From Nemertoderma westbladi (lineage: Eukaryota > Xenacoelomorpha > Nemertodermatida > Nemertodermatidae): a stretch of 64,000 nucleotides of DNA. The notes below the pieces were generated by a model. It was given only the letters and a program-made list of their open reading frames with translations, was not told the DNA's origin and did no database searches. Positions 23,106-33,024 of this stretch are shown here, piece after piece (positions within the stretch are counted from its first letter, which is position 1; the number at the start of each line of letters is the position of its first letter). The stretch spans positions 54,947 to 118,946 of the forward strand of contig JAUCBJ010008430.1 in assembly GCA_032718475.1 (NCBI GenBank), read 5' to 3'. The position numbers and the translations under genes are program-made.

Positions 23106-24422
23106 ATGTCTGACACTCAGCAAAACCTGTCAGACAGTCTGATCGATACAACTATCTGTGACTCAGATAGGAGTGTGGAGCGAGTAAGAAAGGAGTTCAG
23201 CTCACCTCCTACTGCAAAAAAGGTCATCCCTCCAGTAGTATCAGACCCTAGGCTAATCCACCATAGGTCCATCATAGGCACTCGGGCACAGGTCAAACGG
23301 AACCAAGAGGCAGTTGTCCCATCGCAGCATCATCTTGGTCAAGAACCTACTTCCCAGCGACCCGATAGCTCCAGCAGTTCGGATACTGTAGAGCTGACCC
23401 CCGAACGCGGAGTGCAGATGGCTGCTACAGTCTACTCGGACCCCCTTCTTACCCTTCCTGCTGCAGTGCTAACTACTATATTCATTGCGGTGGAGGAACA
23501 TCAAGCCGACTGGGCGAGGAACAAGCGAGCGACCCAAGATAATTATGCGGGATACGCCAGGGAAGAATTGATGTCTATTGTCGAGTCACAATGGAACTTT
23601 CCCGGACTCGGACTCCCGTTGGATCTGTCCGAGGCTACTTGGGAAGATATACACAGGATGGGAGTGGCTAAAGATACAATGGATCCAGCTGTTTGGAAGA
23701 GGTCGGCAGCAGGATATGTGCAGGGATTCTTCGGCTCCTTGGAGCGATTGGAAGAACAACTGTTTCGACAACTTCAAGGACCTCAAGAGCAGGAAGAGCT
23801 GCTATACCAAGTACGCGAAAGAACCCTACGCATTCGACTAATCCTCTCAGCCTTTGAGGAAACTTCCAAAAGAAGACAGGACACGTCGCTGCAGGTTGCT
23901 GTCAAAACTTGGTTACATCGGGTAGATCTCAAAGTACAGGAAACGGCCCAGTGGAAATCCCAGCTGGCTGAGAGATCAACCTATGAAGAACCAACTGATG
24001 TCACCCTTTATCAAGCGGAAAGCGAAGAGACCGCCGAGAAACCGCGAACTAGAGACGCTATCGACATTTATTTGTCCGACTATCAGCGATTCCTAGGAGA
24101 CGAAGAGTTGAGGAGACGGCTGTCTGGACTTTCCCCTAATAGTGAAGGAACCAAGCTTGTGTTGGACTCAATCGATGCCGAAATGTTAGCTGCAAACCAA
24201 GCTGAATGTGATGAAAAACTCCGCCTCACTAGAGTCCGAGAAGAACAAATAAAGAAAAGAAGGATAGAGGAACAAAAGGCGGCGGCTATGGCAGAAGCAG
24301 AAGTAGAAAGAAAGGCAGCGGCGGCAGATGCAGAAGCAGAAAGAAAAGCAGCAAAGGCAGTGGCAGAAGCAGAACGGAGAGCCTCTGAGCAGACTACCCA
24401 ACTGGAGTTGGAAAATCTATAA
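23106..24422 (+). CDS. BEL/Pao gag N-terminal part
   Basis: 438 codons from ATG (start MSDTQQNLSDSLIDTTICDS) to TAA. The first 100 residues are polar, Ser-rich and probably disordered. Residues ~105-300 are a helical domain with many Trp (WNFPGLGLPLDLSEATWEDI). The last ~80 residues are a highly charged coiled coil with Ala/Glu/Lys heptads. Its position, just after the leader and before the gag core and zinc knuckles, fits the N-terminal portion of a long BEL/Pao gag. Coding resumes in the +1 frame immediately after the stop, so either the frame is broken here or it is bypassed. Confidence 0.75.
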   Translation: MSDTQQNLSDSLIDTTICDSDRSVERVRKEFSSPPTAKKVIPPVVSDPRLIHHRSIIGTRAQVKRNQEAVVPSQHHLGQEPTSQRPDSSSSSDTVELTPERGVQMAATVYSDPLLTLPAAVLTTIFIAVEEHQADWARNKRATQDNYAGYAREELMSIVESQWNFPGLGLPLDLSEATWEDIHRMGVAKDTMDPAVWKRSAAGYVQGFFGSLERLEEQLFRQLQGPQEQEELLYQVRERTLRIRLILSAFEETSKRRQDTSLQVAVKTWLHRVDLKVQETAQWKSQLAERSTYEEPTDVTLYQAESEETAEKPRTRDAIDIYLSDYQRFLGDEELRRRLSGLSPNSEGTKLVLDSIDAEMLAANQAECDEKLRLTRVREEQIKKRRIEEQKAAAMAEAEVERKAAAADAEAERKAAKAVAEAERRASEQTTQLELENL

Positions 24423-24831
24423 ATGTATAAATAAACAGTTTACTGCTAATCAAATGCAGATGATGAGAAAATCTACTCCCAAGCGCCAGGGATACACATC
24501 CTCGGAGGAAGGCGAGACCACCGATCCTGAAGGCGGAGGAAATAGATCTCATCTAAGTAGGCGTAGAAAAACATCTTACCGTCGCAAATTGCCTGATTTG
24601 CCCCCAGCTGTTAAAAGACAGCTAACTAGCACAGACTTAGGTAGTGCAGAACCCATAGAACAATTTATCCAGGTCAAAAGACTCCCTACTATAGTCGATG
24701 AACCTGAAATAATTAGGCCTGTTGTTCCCAAAGTCACTTCTGTGCTAGAGACCCCTGTACTTCCAGAGCTTAACTCTAAATTCCCTTTACAGAGTACTAC
24801 ACAGTCCAAGAGAATATCCCTGTCCGGATAG
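24421..24831 (+). pseudogene. BEL/Pao gag middle segment, shifted frame
   Basis: Open frame +1 relative to the first gag segment. It is basic and Pro/Ser-rich (MMRKSTPKRQGYTSSEEGE, LSRRRKTSYRRKLPDLPP) and ends in TAG at 24831. From about 24780 coding character moves back to the original frame (EYYTVQENIPVRIAEREIKD). It has no good start of its own and looks like the centre of a single gag interrupted by two compensating shifts. Confidence 0.65.
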
Positions 24832-24851
24832 CAGAGAGAGAAATCAAAGAT

Positions 24852-27635
24852 TTGTCTCCCGTCGTCCCGCTTCAGCCCGCTACTATGTTGGCGACTCCCG
24901 CTTCGGCGGTTGAGTGGGTAGAAGAGGGACGGCGGGGGATGAATCTCCTGCTAGGACAGATGCAGGAGACTGTCCACCAACTTAAGGGAACAGTGAGGGA
25001 AGGTAGAGCAGAGTTGCAAGAAGTGCAGCAAAGTATCGCGCTAGAACGCGACAAATTAGTCAATATACAAAAAGGCATACCAATACCCCCTGTAACATTG
25101 TGTCAACCTGTTAGGTCTGAAGTATTACATGCGCAAAGTGTGGAGCCTACACGCATCTATACTGCTAGTGAAGTTGAAACTCCTATAGCAAACCCTATTA
25201 AGGGTGATTATAGACCTGTTATTAATGATATTCCCTATAGACCTGATAATGATCCGAGAAATTTATATACCGATAATTCGATATTAAATAACACGATGGC
25301 CCAAGAAAGCTTTACGCGTCAGATGGCTAGAACAGAAGCCCGCCAAGCGGTCAAAGTGGGAGAGATCATCAAATTCAATGGAGATGAGATGAAATGGTTA
25401 CCTTTCAACGAATATTACAAAGATAGCATACAGAACTCTGTACTATCTAACGGAGAGAAACTTAGATTCCTCATCAAGTGCTTGGAAGGACCTCCCAAGT
25501 TAATGGCGTTAAAGTTTATTGGACATCCAGATGGATTAAGACAAGTTTGGGATACATTAAACATCAGGTATGGTAACAAGGATAACATAGCTAAGTATTT
25601 GTATGCAAAATTAGTAGCCCCCCGACACTTCCTTAGTAGCGGGATTATAGAGTTTTCCGATGAAATTCAAGAGATCTGTAGACAACTGGACTGGTTAGGT
25701 AAGTCGCATGAATATCAGAGTTCCATGGTTATTGGAGCCGTAGTCTCTACTTTACCAAAGGGTGGAGTATGTACACGCTGGGACAAGAAAGTGTTGTACA
25801 TGAATGAACAACAACGACGAAGCCCTACCATGGCTGATCTCATGTCCTTCTTAGATGGTGAGGTAAAACTACAACTCATCAAGCAGGCCAGAGAGAAAAC
25901 ATCGGAAAATAAGGTAAGTGAGAAACCCGTTTCTAGGAGAAGGATAATACCAGTGTGTTATACTGACGACGGCGAAAGCCAAGCTTCTCAAGAAGAGGAC
26001 AGCGGGAAAGACACAGCAAAATCTTACTATGACAACAAGACCTATAAAGACGTAAGTAAATACAAGTCTCGAACCAGTGACAGGAGAGAACAGGTAACAA
26101 CAACTCCTCCTACGTCTCCTAAGAGAATTCACGGAAGAAAGCCCGAAGAAAGAACGAGAGTGCATAACATTAACCAAGTTAAGGTGAGTAACATCAAACC
26201 AAAATGTGCGCTGTGCGACGGGCCCCACCGTTTGAGTGCGTGTGCTGAATTTCTAAAGAAATCCCCTGTAGACAGACGTACAGTCCTGTGGAATAAGCGG
26301 TTATGCTATAATTGCCTCAGATCAGGACACCAACGGCGAACCTGTTACTCCGACGTAAAGTGTGCAAAGTGTGGCGCGAAACATCACATCTTGTTACACA
26401 GTGAGTTCGAACGAGACAACCCGAGTCAGGTAAGTGAGCCCGAACTACATGTCCAATTCAGTGATGTGAACGACACTGACCAAGGTTCTGAGTGGGAAGG
26501 ATTCTATACAGACGAATTCTCCGATGCCAACGAATCCTGTTATCTAATAAATACCACAGTGTATCGAGCACTTACGGATGAAAAGGACACTGACGAGTTT
26601 ACTCCAACTCCTTTTGACAAACAACCATCTTGGAAAGTTCCAACTTCCAACATAGGAATAAGAGAATTTCCTGTAGTGCAAGTTCGAGTTCATGGTCTCA
26701 ACAAGAGTTACATAGTGAACGCCCTACTTGACTCCGGCAGCACAGGAACATTCATCGATCAAGAACTAGCCGAAGATATCTTTGCTGGACAACCCAAGTT
26801 CCGGACTAAATTGAATATGTCAGGAATTATGCAGGTTTGGAAATCTACCCTAACGGCAGATTACTATGTAGGTGTGTTGTCCACCCCCCAGGATAAGTTA
26901 GGAACACAAGGTATAAGGTCAGTAAAAATGGTGGCTATAAAGAACTTTGCTACTACTCAAGCAGACCTTTATAATTGGGACGAAGATGAGAGCATCCAAC
27001 ATCTTAAGATACCTCAATTCCAGACAGATTATCCTGGAGTGCAAATACTCATCGGCCAAAACGCGCACGAGGCGCTCGAAACATTAGAGAAACGGCCTGC
27101 TCAACCACAGCCATTACAAACTTATGCGGTAAGAACTAGAGTAGGTTGGTACTTCACTGGCCCTTCCCGTAGAACTCTCAAAGAGAGATTACCTCAACAA
27201 CAGGTATACCAAGTAAAGGAATGGGAAGTGGAGAGCAGTGATGTGGACGATCCAACTGAGGGAACACCATACTCCTCAGATAATGACGATATTAACTCCA
27301 ATGTAGATCAATGGAGACATTGCCTTGGGACGATTAATCCAGCCGACATCGCTTCCAGAGGAGCAACTCCTCAAGAACTGATAGATACTCCAGGCTGGTT
27401 AGGTGGATCCGACTCCTTAAGTAAAGAAGAAGAAGAATGGCCTCCTCATCTTACCACGGCAGAAATTAGACAGGCCAAGGGAGCGGAGAAAGTAACACAA
27501 CAACTCAATCGCCCAGCTAGTCGTTTATGTTTACTGGAAAGAGACCGAAAACTGTCTGAAAACTATGGAAGGCAAGATACTCTTCCTACGACTACTTCCC
27601 TAATCCGACAAATATCTAGGGACTCCATAACGTGA
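24852..27635 (+). CDS. BEL/Pao gag core-protease with RT/integrase excised
   Basis: 927 codons; the frame is open upstream to 24780, so the annotated start is arbitrary. In order: a coiled coil; a DUF1759-like gag core (PFNEYYKDSIQ, LRFLIKCLEGPPKLMAL, RQLDWLG); Cys/His knuckles (CALCDGPHRLSAC, LCYNCLRSGHQRRTC, KCAKCGAKHHILLH); and an aspartic protease with the active motif LLDSGSTGTFID. Soon after RVGWYFTGP the frame jumps to the end of RNase H and its connector (WRHCLGTINPADIASRG, LSKEEEEWPP). The intervening reverse transcriptase and most of RNase H are absent, yet the frame stays open. Integrase is also absent; the frame ends after a short tail. A retained frame suggests that the truncated polyprotein may still be selected for, or that the deletion is recent. 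Confidence 0.85.
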   Translation: MSPVVPLQPATMLATPASAVEWVEEGRRGMNLLLGQMQETVHQLKGTVREGRAELQEVQQSIALERDKLVNIQKGIPIPPVTLCQPVRSEVLHAQSVEPTRIYTASEVETPIANPIKGDYRPVINDIPYRPDNDPRNLYTDNSILNNTMAQESFTRQMARTEARQAVKVGEIIKFNGDEMKWLPFNEYYKDSIQNSVLSNGEKLRFLIKCLEGPPKLMALKFIGHPDGLRQVWDTLNIRYGNKDNIAKYLYAKLVAPRHFLSSGIIEFSDEIQEICRQLDWLGKSHEYQSSMVIGAVVSTLPKGGVCTRWDKKVLYMNEQQRRSPTMADLMSFLDGEVKLQLIKQAREKTSENKVSEKPVSRRRIIPVCYTDDGESQASQEEDSGKDTAKSYYDNKTYKDVSKYKSRTSDRREQVTTTPPTSPKRIHGRKPEERTRVHNINQVKVSNIKPKCALCDGPHRLSACAEFLKKSPVDRRTVLWNKRLCYNCLRSGHQRRTCYSDVKCAKCGAKHHILLHSEFERDNPSQVSEPELHVQFSDVNDTDQGSEWEGFYTDEFSDANESCYLINTTVYRALTDEKDTDEFTPTPFDKQPSWKVPTSNIGIREFPVVQVRVHGLNKSYIVNALLDSGSTGTFIDQELAEDIFAGQPKFRTKLNMSGIMQVWKSTLTADYYVGVLSTPQDKLGTQGIRSVKMVAIKNFATTQADLYNWDEDESIQHLKIPQFQTDYPGVQILIGQNAHEALETLEKRPAQPQPLQTYAVRTRVGWYFTGPSRRTLKERLPQQQVYQVKEWEVESSDVDDPTEGTPYSSDNDDINSNVDQWRHCLGTINPADIASRGATPQELIDTPGWLGGSDSLSKEEEEWPPHLTTAEIRQAKGAEKVTQQLNRPASRLCLLERDRKLSENYGRQDTLPTTTSLIRQISRDSIT

Positions 27636-29255
27636 TAGCATGTGGAGTGGGCGTGTGACTATATCATTTTATATTTGTTTTTATTTTATATTTATGTATG
27701 TATTATTATGTAATTTTATTATAATCGTTTTCTTTAATTTTATTTAGTAGAATGTTATTTTAGAATATTTAGTAAATTAGTGCAATATATTAGTGTTTAT
27801 TACGTATTTAATTACTTACAATATATTTAGTGCGACGGCAAGAAATAATTATTTTTCTCTTTCCTTACTGTCCGTATTATATTATAAATGCGAGACTATA
27901 GTAAGATGACATGTCAGTACTTCTTAAAGTACAATAAAGCCACTACTATATTTAAGTATTATTGGTAGGCAGAGTATTAGGAATGCAAAGTTCAGATCCT
28001 CGTGTCTCGGCTAAACCAAGCTCTGGGTAGACCTTGGAAACGACTTGCCTCTTCACACTGACATTGCTTCGTGCGATATTGCTCTTCTACCTTATAACAA
28101 ATAATACATATAGTAGCGTGATGTCCCTCTAACAGTAGCGTAAATCGCAAATAAATCTGTTAAACTTTTGACCATCTGTAATTCTAGTCGATTAAGATAT
28201 CGTGGCACCCACCGATATACTTGAAAGACAAATTCTAGAATCAGTGGTTAACGTCCCCAGACAAGTTCTGGAATAAATCGGTGCTCATCCTAAATATTAA
28301 TTTAATATTTATTAAAATCTGTAAAATCCCGATCCTTTAAAAATTCTAGTCAATTAAGATATCGCAGTATTTACCGATATTCTTAGAAGGACTATTTTAT
28401 AGAATTAAGGATCCTAAGTCCCCAGATATGCTCTGGAATAAAATTTGTGTCAATTTAACATCAAATAATAAAATTCACGGGAATAAATTTAAATTCATAT
28501 TCAAATGAATTTCATAAATTGTCATTTTGTGCAATTTATAACATTCCCAAAATTCCAGTGGTTAATAGATCATGGGAGCGGAGATTCATATTGAGTGTAC
28601 TAGAGTGCGAGAATCTCCAACATATAGTCAATAGCCGATAAAATTTATAAAATCATGCATAAAGAGGATATTGACAACTAAAGAATTACTATTAAATAAC
28701 ATCCCAGATCTGTATGCATGAGAATTACCCTAATTCTACCGCTAGTTTTCCATAATGTCACCATGGCAACACCCACGCTAGAATTAGAAGCAAGTTAAAG
28801 GAACAATAAAAAGCTTGCCCCATTGCGTAGCATAAGAGTATACATAGCGCACTATTAGTATCCAAGGATACATAGTAATAACGTGACATTCTGGAAGACA
28901 CTGACTAACGGACAAATGGCATGCATGTGTGCAGTAAGTAATGATTGTATGGAATTTGTGCGTTTATAGGTGAATGTTACTACTAAAGTGTGTTTACAGT
29001 AGCTAATCGCAATTGTAAAATAGCCCTAACTCTACCGAGATAACCTCAAGTGGATTCAAGCCTTTGGGACGGACAGTGGTGGGACTTGTGCCGGTTATCG
29101 TTGTCGTGCTGTTGCTACATGTTGGCGTAAACACCGCGACAACGGTACATCGGCGCTGAGAAACCCACTGTCCGGGGGCAAAGCCTAGTAGGCAGCGACG
29201 CCCGCTTGCCTAAAATATTAACTCATATTGATATTAATAAACTCAGATAGCAGAT
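27636..29255 (+). other. Non-coding part of the BEL/Pao element
   Basis: AT-rich. A ~160-bp direct duplication occupies about 28155-28285 and 28315-28445 (shared AATTCTAGTC(G/A)ATTAAGATATCG). This is where integrase would be expected, but no coding remnant was seen. The stretch just before 29256 may act as a leader for the next frame. Confidence 0.6.
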
Positions 29256-29654
29256 ATGACGGAATTGATAGAAGATGACCTTGGTATCAGGGAGCGATAT
29301 ACTCTACCTTTACAAGCGTTTGTGGATAGCTTGATACGCGGTGAAGCCGATCCGACTATTACGGAGGACGATGGTCGTTATATCGAACCGCCGATGTCCC
29401 AGGAACAACTTACGCGTGAATTGGACTATAGAAAATTCACCGCTCGCTATACGAATCGTAATGGTACGTATATGGACTTCTTAACTACCGGCCATCCTAC
29501 CGATTTACATGATACGGACGATGTATACACCGAAAGGGAAATGGTTCTATTTAAATATCATACCCAGCGTAGTCGTAACGATAAACCGAGAATAGATCAC
29601 GAAAATTATATTCGTAACAGACTGGGAAGACGAACCCATATGTTTAGAATCTGA
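29256..29654 (+). CDS. Novel 3' ORF, part 1
   Basis: 132 codons from ATG (MTELIEDDLGIRERYTLPLQ) to TGA. Acidic, with Tyr/Asp/Glu/Arg-rich stretches (LTTGHPTDLHDTDDVYTERE). No signal peptide or membrane segment, and no family recognised. Base composition is more GC-rich than the flanks. It lies between the protease-bearing frame and the 3' LTR, where some retroelements keep env or accessory genes. The next segment continues in the +1 frame and overlaps its end, so the two were probably one reading frame. Confidence 0.55.
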   Translation: MTELIEDDLGIRERYTLPLQAFVDSLIRGEADPTITEDDGRYIEPPMSQEQLTRELDYRKFTARYTNRNGTYMDFLTTGHPTDLHDTDDVYTEREMVLFKYHTQRSRNDKPRIDHENYIRNRLGRRTHMFRI

Positions 29655-30006
29655 AGAGATTCAGCCCCCCACGTCTCGGAGTAGCGATAGCGACTACATA
29701 TGGGAATGGTATCAAGGTCCACAGTGTCTCACTGCGTACGATTATCGCCATGCCAACTATGTTTCTCGGCAACGTTGTCGGTTATGCGCATCGAGAGACC
29801 ATGTTACGCCCATGGACACAAACGTCCGCTGTTCCTATTTCCACGAACAACCGACGATGGAAATTTATTGCGCGTATTACAGACTCAATAACTTGCACAT
29901 TTTTGCGGTTTGCCCTCAATTTATGACTCAATGTCACCATTGTCAACTAAAGGGACGCGCCAGTTTCGATTGCCCTTTTTTGTCACGATTTGGAAAGCGT
30001 AGATGA
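29596..30006 (+). pseudogene. Novel 3' ORF, part 2, Cys/His-rich
   Basis: Open frame +1 relative to part 1, with no obvious own start until an internal ATG at 29812. It contains EDEPICLESEEIQPPTSRSS and then a dense set of metal-ligand-like residues: RCRLCASRDH, RCSYFHEQP, IYCAYY, AVCPQF, QCHHCQLKG, DCPF. The spacing suggests one or two zinc-binding modules, but none that I recognise. It ends at TGA 30004-30006, overlapping part 3. Confidence 0.5.
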
Positions 30007-30706
30007 AATGATCACACTACGTTACATCAGAGCTTGGGAAGCGAACGCTGATTTACATTGTGATTCGCGCCATCGTTATTATCCTGGACGCGCTCACGAA
30101 GGAGTTTATGCGTTCCATCCTTATCTATTCGCTTCTGTCGAACAGAAATCACGCATATCAAGTTATGAACTACTGAAGCGCGTTGGAGAATGTATTTCAA
30201 CCAAATATGTACGCAAATTTCTCAGGAGCATTAATCCGAGTGACATCTATTCTTACAACTTAATAAACTTTATCCGTCAAGACCCTGCCTATGGAGACTT
30301 ATTTGTCAACTCACACCCCGAGTTACAGGAAGTATATCGACGGCCTTACGAGTACCGAGCCCGCGAACGCGAGTTGGAAAGAACCATTAAACCAAGGAAG
30401 TTTCTAACTGCCTATGGTCCACCCTCGGCCCTCGTTCAGACCACTCGTAAAGGACCCGTAAGAGCGGCTGCCTTGAAACGAGCTCTCAAAGCCGTTAGAC
30501 CCCTCTCCCCGGACGTTGATGTCAATCAACCCGGTACTTCGACCGGCGGATATACCGATCGTAATCCCATACCTTCTGATGCAATCATATTGCACCCTTC
30601 ACCCAGGAGTTATAGCCCTCCTCGTAAAGTGGCTCGCCCCAAAGAGAAAAGGACTCTTGCTAGCTTTAAAAAACTGCGTAAACGCCGTCCGCGCAAGAAA
30701 GACTAA
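29951..30706 (+). CDS. Novel 3' ORF, part 3, basic C-terminus
   Basis: Open frame +1 relative to part 2; the listed start is simply after the preceding stop in this frame. The body is helical with many aromatic residues (MITLRYIRAWEANADLHCDS, GVYAFHPYLFASVEQKS, YNLINFIRQDPAYGDLF). A long charged stretch follows, then a strongly basic tail (RKVARPKEKRTLASFKKLRK) ending in TAA. A nucleic-acid-binding or nuclear-targeted tail is plausible from composition alone. It stops about 80 bp before the 3' LTR. Family unknown; it could be a captured host or viral gene, a derived structural protein, or an independent gene trapped in the element. Confidence 0.6.
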   Translation, partial: RDAPVSIALFCHDLESVDEMITLRYIRAWEANADLHCDSRHRYYPGRAHEGVYAFHPYLFASVEQKSRISSYELLKRVGECISTKYVRKFLRSINPSDIYSYNLINFIRQDPAYGDLFVNSHPELQEVYRRPYEYRARERELERTIKPRKFLTAYGPPSALVQTTRKGPVRAAALKRALKAVRPLSPDVDVNQPGTSTGGYTDRNPIPSDAIILHPSPRSYSPPRKVARPKEKRTLASFKKLRKRRPRKKD

Positions 30707-30784
30707 CTGTTTAGAGTATTTTTATATTTTAGAAACTGTGATTTTGTATATTTTATAGACTTAAATCCCATTTTCTGGGAGCGG

Positions 30785-31335
30785 TGTAAAAGCTTTTGTG
30801 GGATAACTGATTCGTTTGCCTTGCTGGCCAGTTCCCCCCCCCCCCCCGGTCGCTAGAATACTCTAAAAGGGATCTATAGGTAAAATAGTGCAAGCTACCA
30901 GCTTATTGGCTGATGGGCTGTACGAGAGTATCTGGGTTCTGTTCGATCAGCCAACCAGCTTAGGGAGGTTGCCTTAGCCCTGCTGTCCGCATCGGCCAAT
31001 AGAATTTGAGTGGGCGTTGATTTTGACCTATCCCAGAGCTACTGAACTGAATTTTCCTATCTCACTGCTCATCCTCTGTGTTGAACGGGAGCTTCGGGGA
31101 ATAAGGGTAGTTGGTATCCTCGTATAGTTATGTAGTCATATGATTTTATATGATTCTGTTGTTGTGTTCCCATTTTCGCCATAACACCGGCTTTTTGGGA
31201 AGAACTCTAGTAAAACTGCTTAAATTATCGAAAGTATAAACTGTTATTCAATCGATTTATATTAATGTGGTGTGTATTGAATCTAATATAAATTTTGGCA
31301 GGTTAAACTGCTAAAGGTCTTCAAAAGCGCGAACA
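30785..31335 (+). repeat. 3' LTR, internally deleted
   Basis: Starts TGTAAAAGC after a short purine-rich stretch (GGGAGCGG) and ends GCGCGAACA. Relative to the 5' LTR it lacks two blocks of ~200 bp and ~455 bp. A poly-C run is 14 long here (30834-30847) and 7 in the 5' LTR. Confidence 0.88.
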
Positions 31336-32072
31336 TGGTTGCATTTACGGGCATTTTCTCCAAATCTATTGTGGAAATAACAAAGTTCATTCCGGGCTTT
31401 TGTTCTTTGCTTTGAAGGAGGCGGCGCGGAATGTGTAGAGTTGATGCCTGGGTGGCCGAAATTATTGCCTGAAGCTTCAATAATGTTATCTGCCTCTATT
31501 GCCAGTTGGTCAAGCTCCGACGTTTTGGAGCCAGCCAGGATACGGCGCACTTCGATAGGCATTTGAGCCAGGAAAAGAGCACGGAATATTGTCTCAGGGT
31601 TGCCATTGAGAGAACGCATGTGTCGAAGCAGTCCCGATGGTGTACGATCCCCAAGACCAGATAATGACAGTAATTCATTGTCTTTGGCCGTTTGAGATTT
31701 ACCAAAGGTTTTGATGAGGGCTGTCTTCAGAGTTTCATAGCGATCATCAATTGGAGGGCTGAGGATAATCGATCTAACTTCTTTAGCAGTGGCATTGTCC
31801 AGAGCTGCAACGATGTAATTAAACTTTGTCTTGTCGACAGTAATCGGGGGTGTTCTCGTGTCAAACTGCGCCTCCACTTGAGCAAACCAAACTTCTGGTT
31901 CGGCTGTCCAGAACACAGGGAGTTTGACAGAAACGGACGAAATTACTGGTGCATGAGATGGATCAGTGACAGGCGTCGTTAGGTTTTTGATGGCCTGAGC
32001 TAGTAGCTGAATGTCGTTTTGATCCATCGCGTGTGTTTTTGCTTGGTAAAATGAGTTCGGCGTCCGGGTCAC
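31336..32072 (-). pseudogene. Gypsy-type gag fragment
   Basis: Minus-strand frame of about 245 codons starting MTRTPNSFYQAKTHAMDQ. A retrotransposon gag core follows (VKLPVFWTAEPEVWFAQVEA, DRYETLKTALIKTFG, LLRHMRSLNG), characteristic of Gypsy/Metaviridae elements. A CCHC-like knuckle, CYFHNRFGENARKC, comes last. The frame is then cut by the right end of the BEL/Pao 3' LTR, whose bases add a few chance codons. Protease, RT and integrase of this element are not present in the window. Confidence 0.85.
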
Positions 32073-32269
32073 CAGTTTAGCGTGAGCTAAGTTTAGTGTA
32101 TTATTATCTTTTGATCATTAAAATAATACGTAATAAAAGTATTAATACATATACGCGTTTTTCAGTACAAAGTGTAGTGATCTAGCTAGCTATATGAATC
32201 ATTGTTTTGTTGTGTTGCCTAGCAACATATCCAGCATCCTTAGCTGGGAAACCTATCAGCTAACGTTCT

Positions 32270-32285
32270 AGTTCCAGGGTCGCCA
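32270..32285 (-). promoter_or_regulatory. Possible Gypsy primer-binding site
   Basis: Minus strand TGGCGACCCTGGAAC, the TGG-starting type of tRNA-primed site, lies about 200 bp upstream of the Gypsy gag. An ACA-CTG precedes it, which would put the LTR end three bases away. Not confirmed by a second LTR. Confidence 0.4.
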
Positions 32286-32311
32286 CAGTGTCCTAAATAA
32301 GGTGTAAATTT

Positions 32312-32429
32312 CTTAGAATGATTTTAAAAAGTTTCTAAATTATTAAATCTAAATCTAAACTCTGATAATGAATTCTATATCCTTGTGAGTATTCCATTAC
32401 ATTTAGAAACTATTTAAAATCATTATAAG
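32312..32429. repeat. 118-bp MITE-like hairpin
   Basis: Arms 32312-32340 and 32401-32429 are reverse complements at about 26 of 29 positions (CTTAGAATGATTTTAAAAAG...). The short AT-rich centre has no coding capacity. Confidence 0.7.
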
Positions 32430-32439
32430 ACCATTACGC

Positions 32440-32895
32440 TACACACACATCCATTACTAACATATCGAGTTTCTGTACCTACATAAACCTACGACAGATC
32501 AATTACGCTACACTCCCGTTACTACTTCTACGATCGGCATGCTGCATTGAAGCTGCATTATATATTAGATATATTTTTACAATGCTGTGCAGGCTTGTCG
32601 ACAAAATTTCGCCGCCACAACTCCCTATCATCCATGACATTTGCTAGATCATCCGCATTTTCAAGGCCAGTCTCCTTTAAGATGCATCTCAAAAAAGTGA
32701 TGGGAAGTCCACCATGCTTATTCGCTCCATGAGGTGATTATGCACTGGCTGGTCCTCATGGCGAAATCAATGTCCTGCTAAGTGCAAGTGTTAAGCTAGG
32801 TGAGATTAATGGAACACCTTCAATGTTGATGTCCTCCAATGCTCACACACCCGTTACTAATATATTGAGTTTCTGTACCTACATAAACCTACTGT
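32440..32895. repeat. Direct repeat pair, ~50 bp
   Basis: A block with GAGTTTCTGTACCTACATAA occurs at about 32442-32492 and again at about 32845-32893. Nothing else recognisable lies between them. Confidence 0.65.
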
Positions 32896-33024
32896 ACCAT
32901 TAAGGACGATATTTCAGTGTTATGTTCTTTTATTGACCCATTCAATGTTTGTTCTATAATGACAGAGGTAGACAGACCACCAGTAATAGAGGCCTACAGT
33001 ACAGTAGATAAACGACTCCATGTT

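Larger units (their letters stand above)
19687..31335 (+). mobile_element. BEL/Pao LTR retrotransposon, partly deleted
   Basis: Long direct repeats at 19687-20894 and 30785-31335 begin TGT and end ACA. Between them lie a 2.2 kb leader, a gag and protease of BEL/Pao type on the plus strand, a non-coding gap, and an unfamiliar 3' coding region. Reverse transcriptase, most of RNase H and integrase are missing, so the copy cannot be autonomous. The shared LTR portions differ at only about seven positions in ~466 bp, which indicates a young element. No target duplication flanks the pair (AATTC on the left, TGGTT on the right). Confidence 0.85.
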
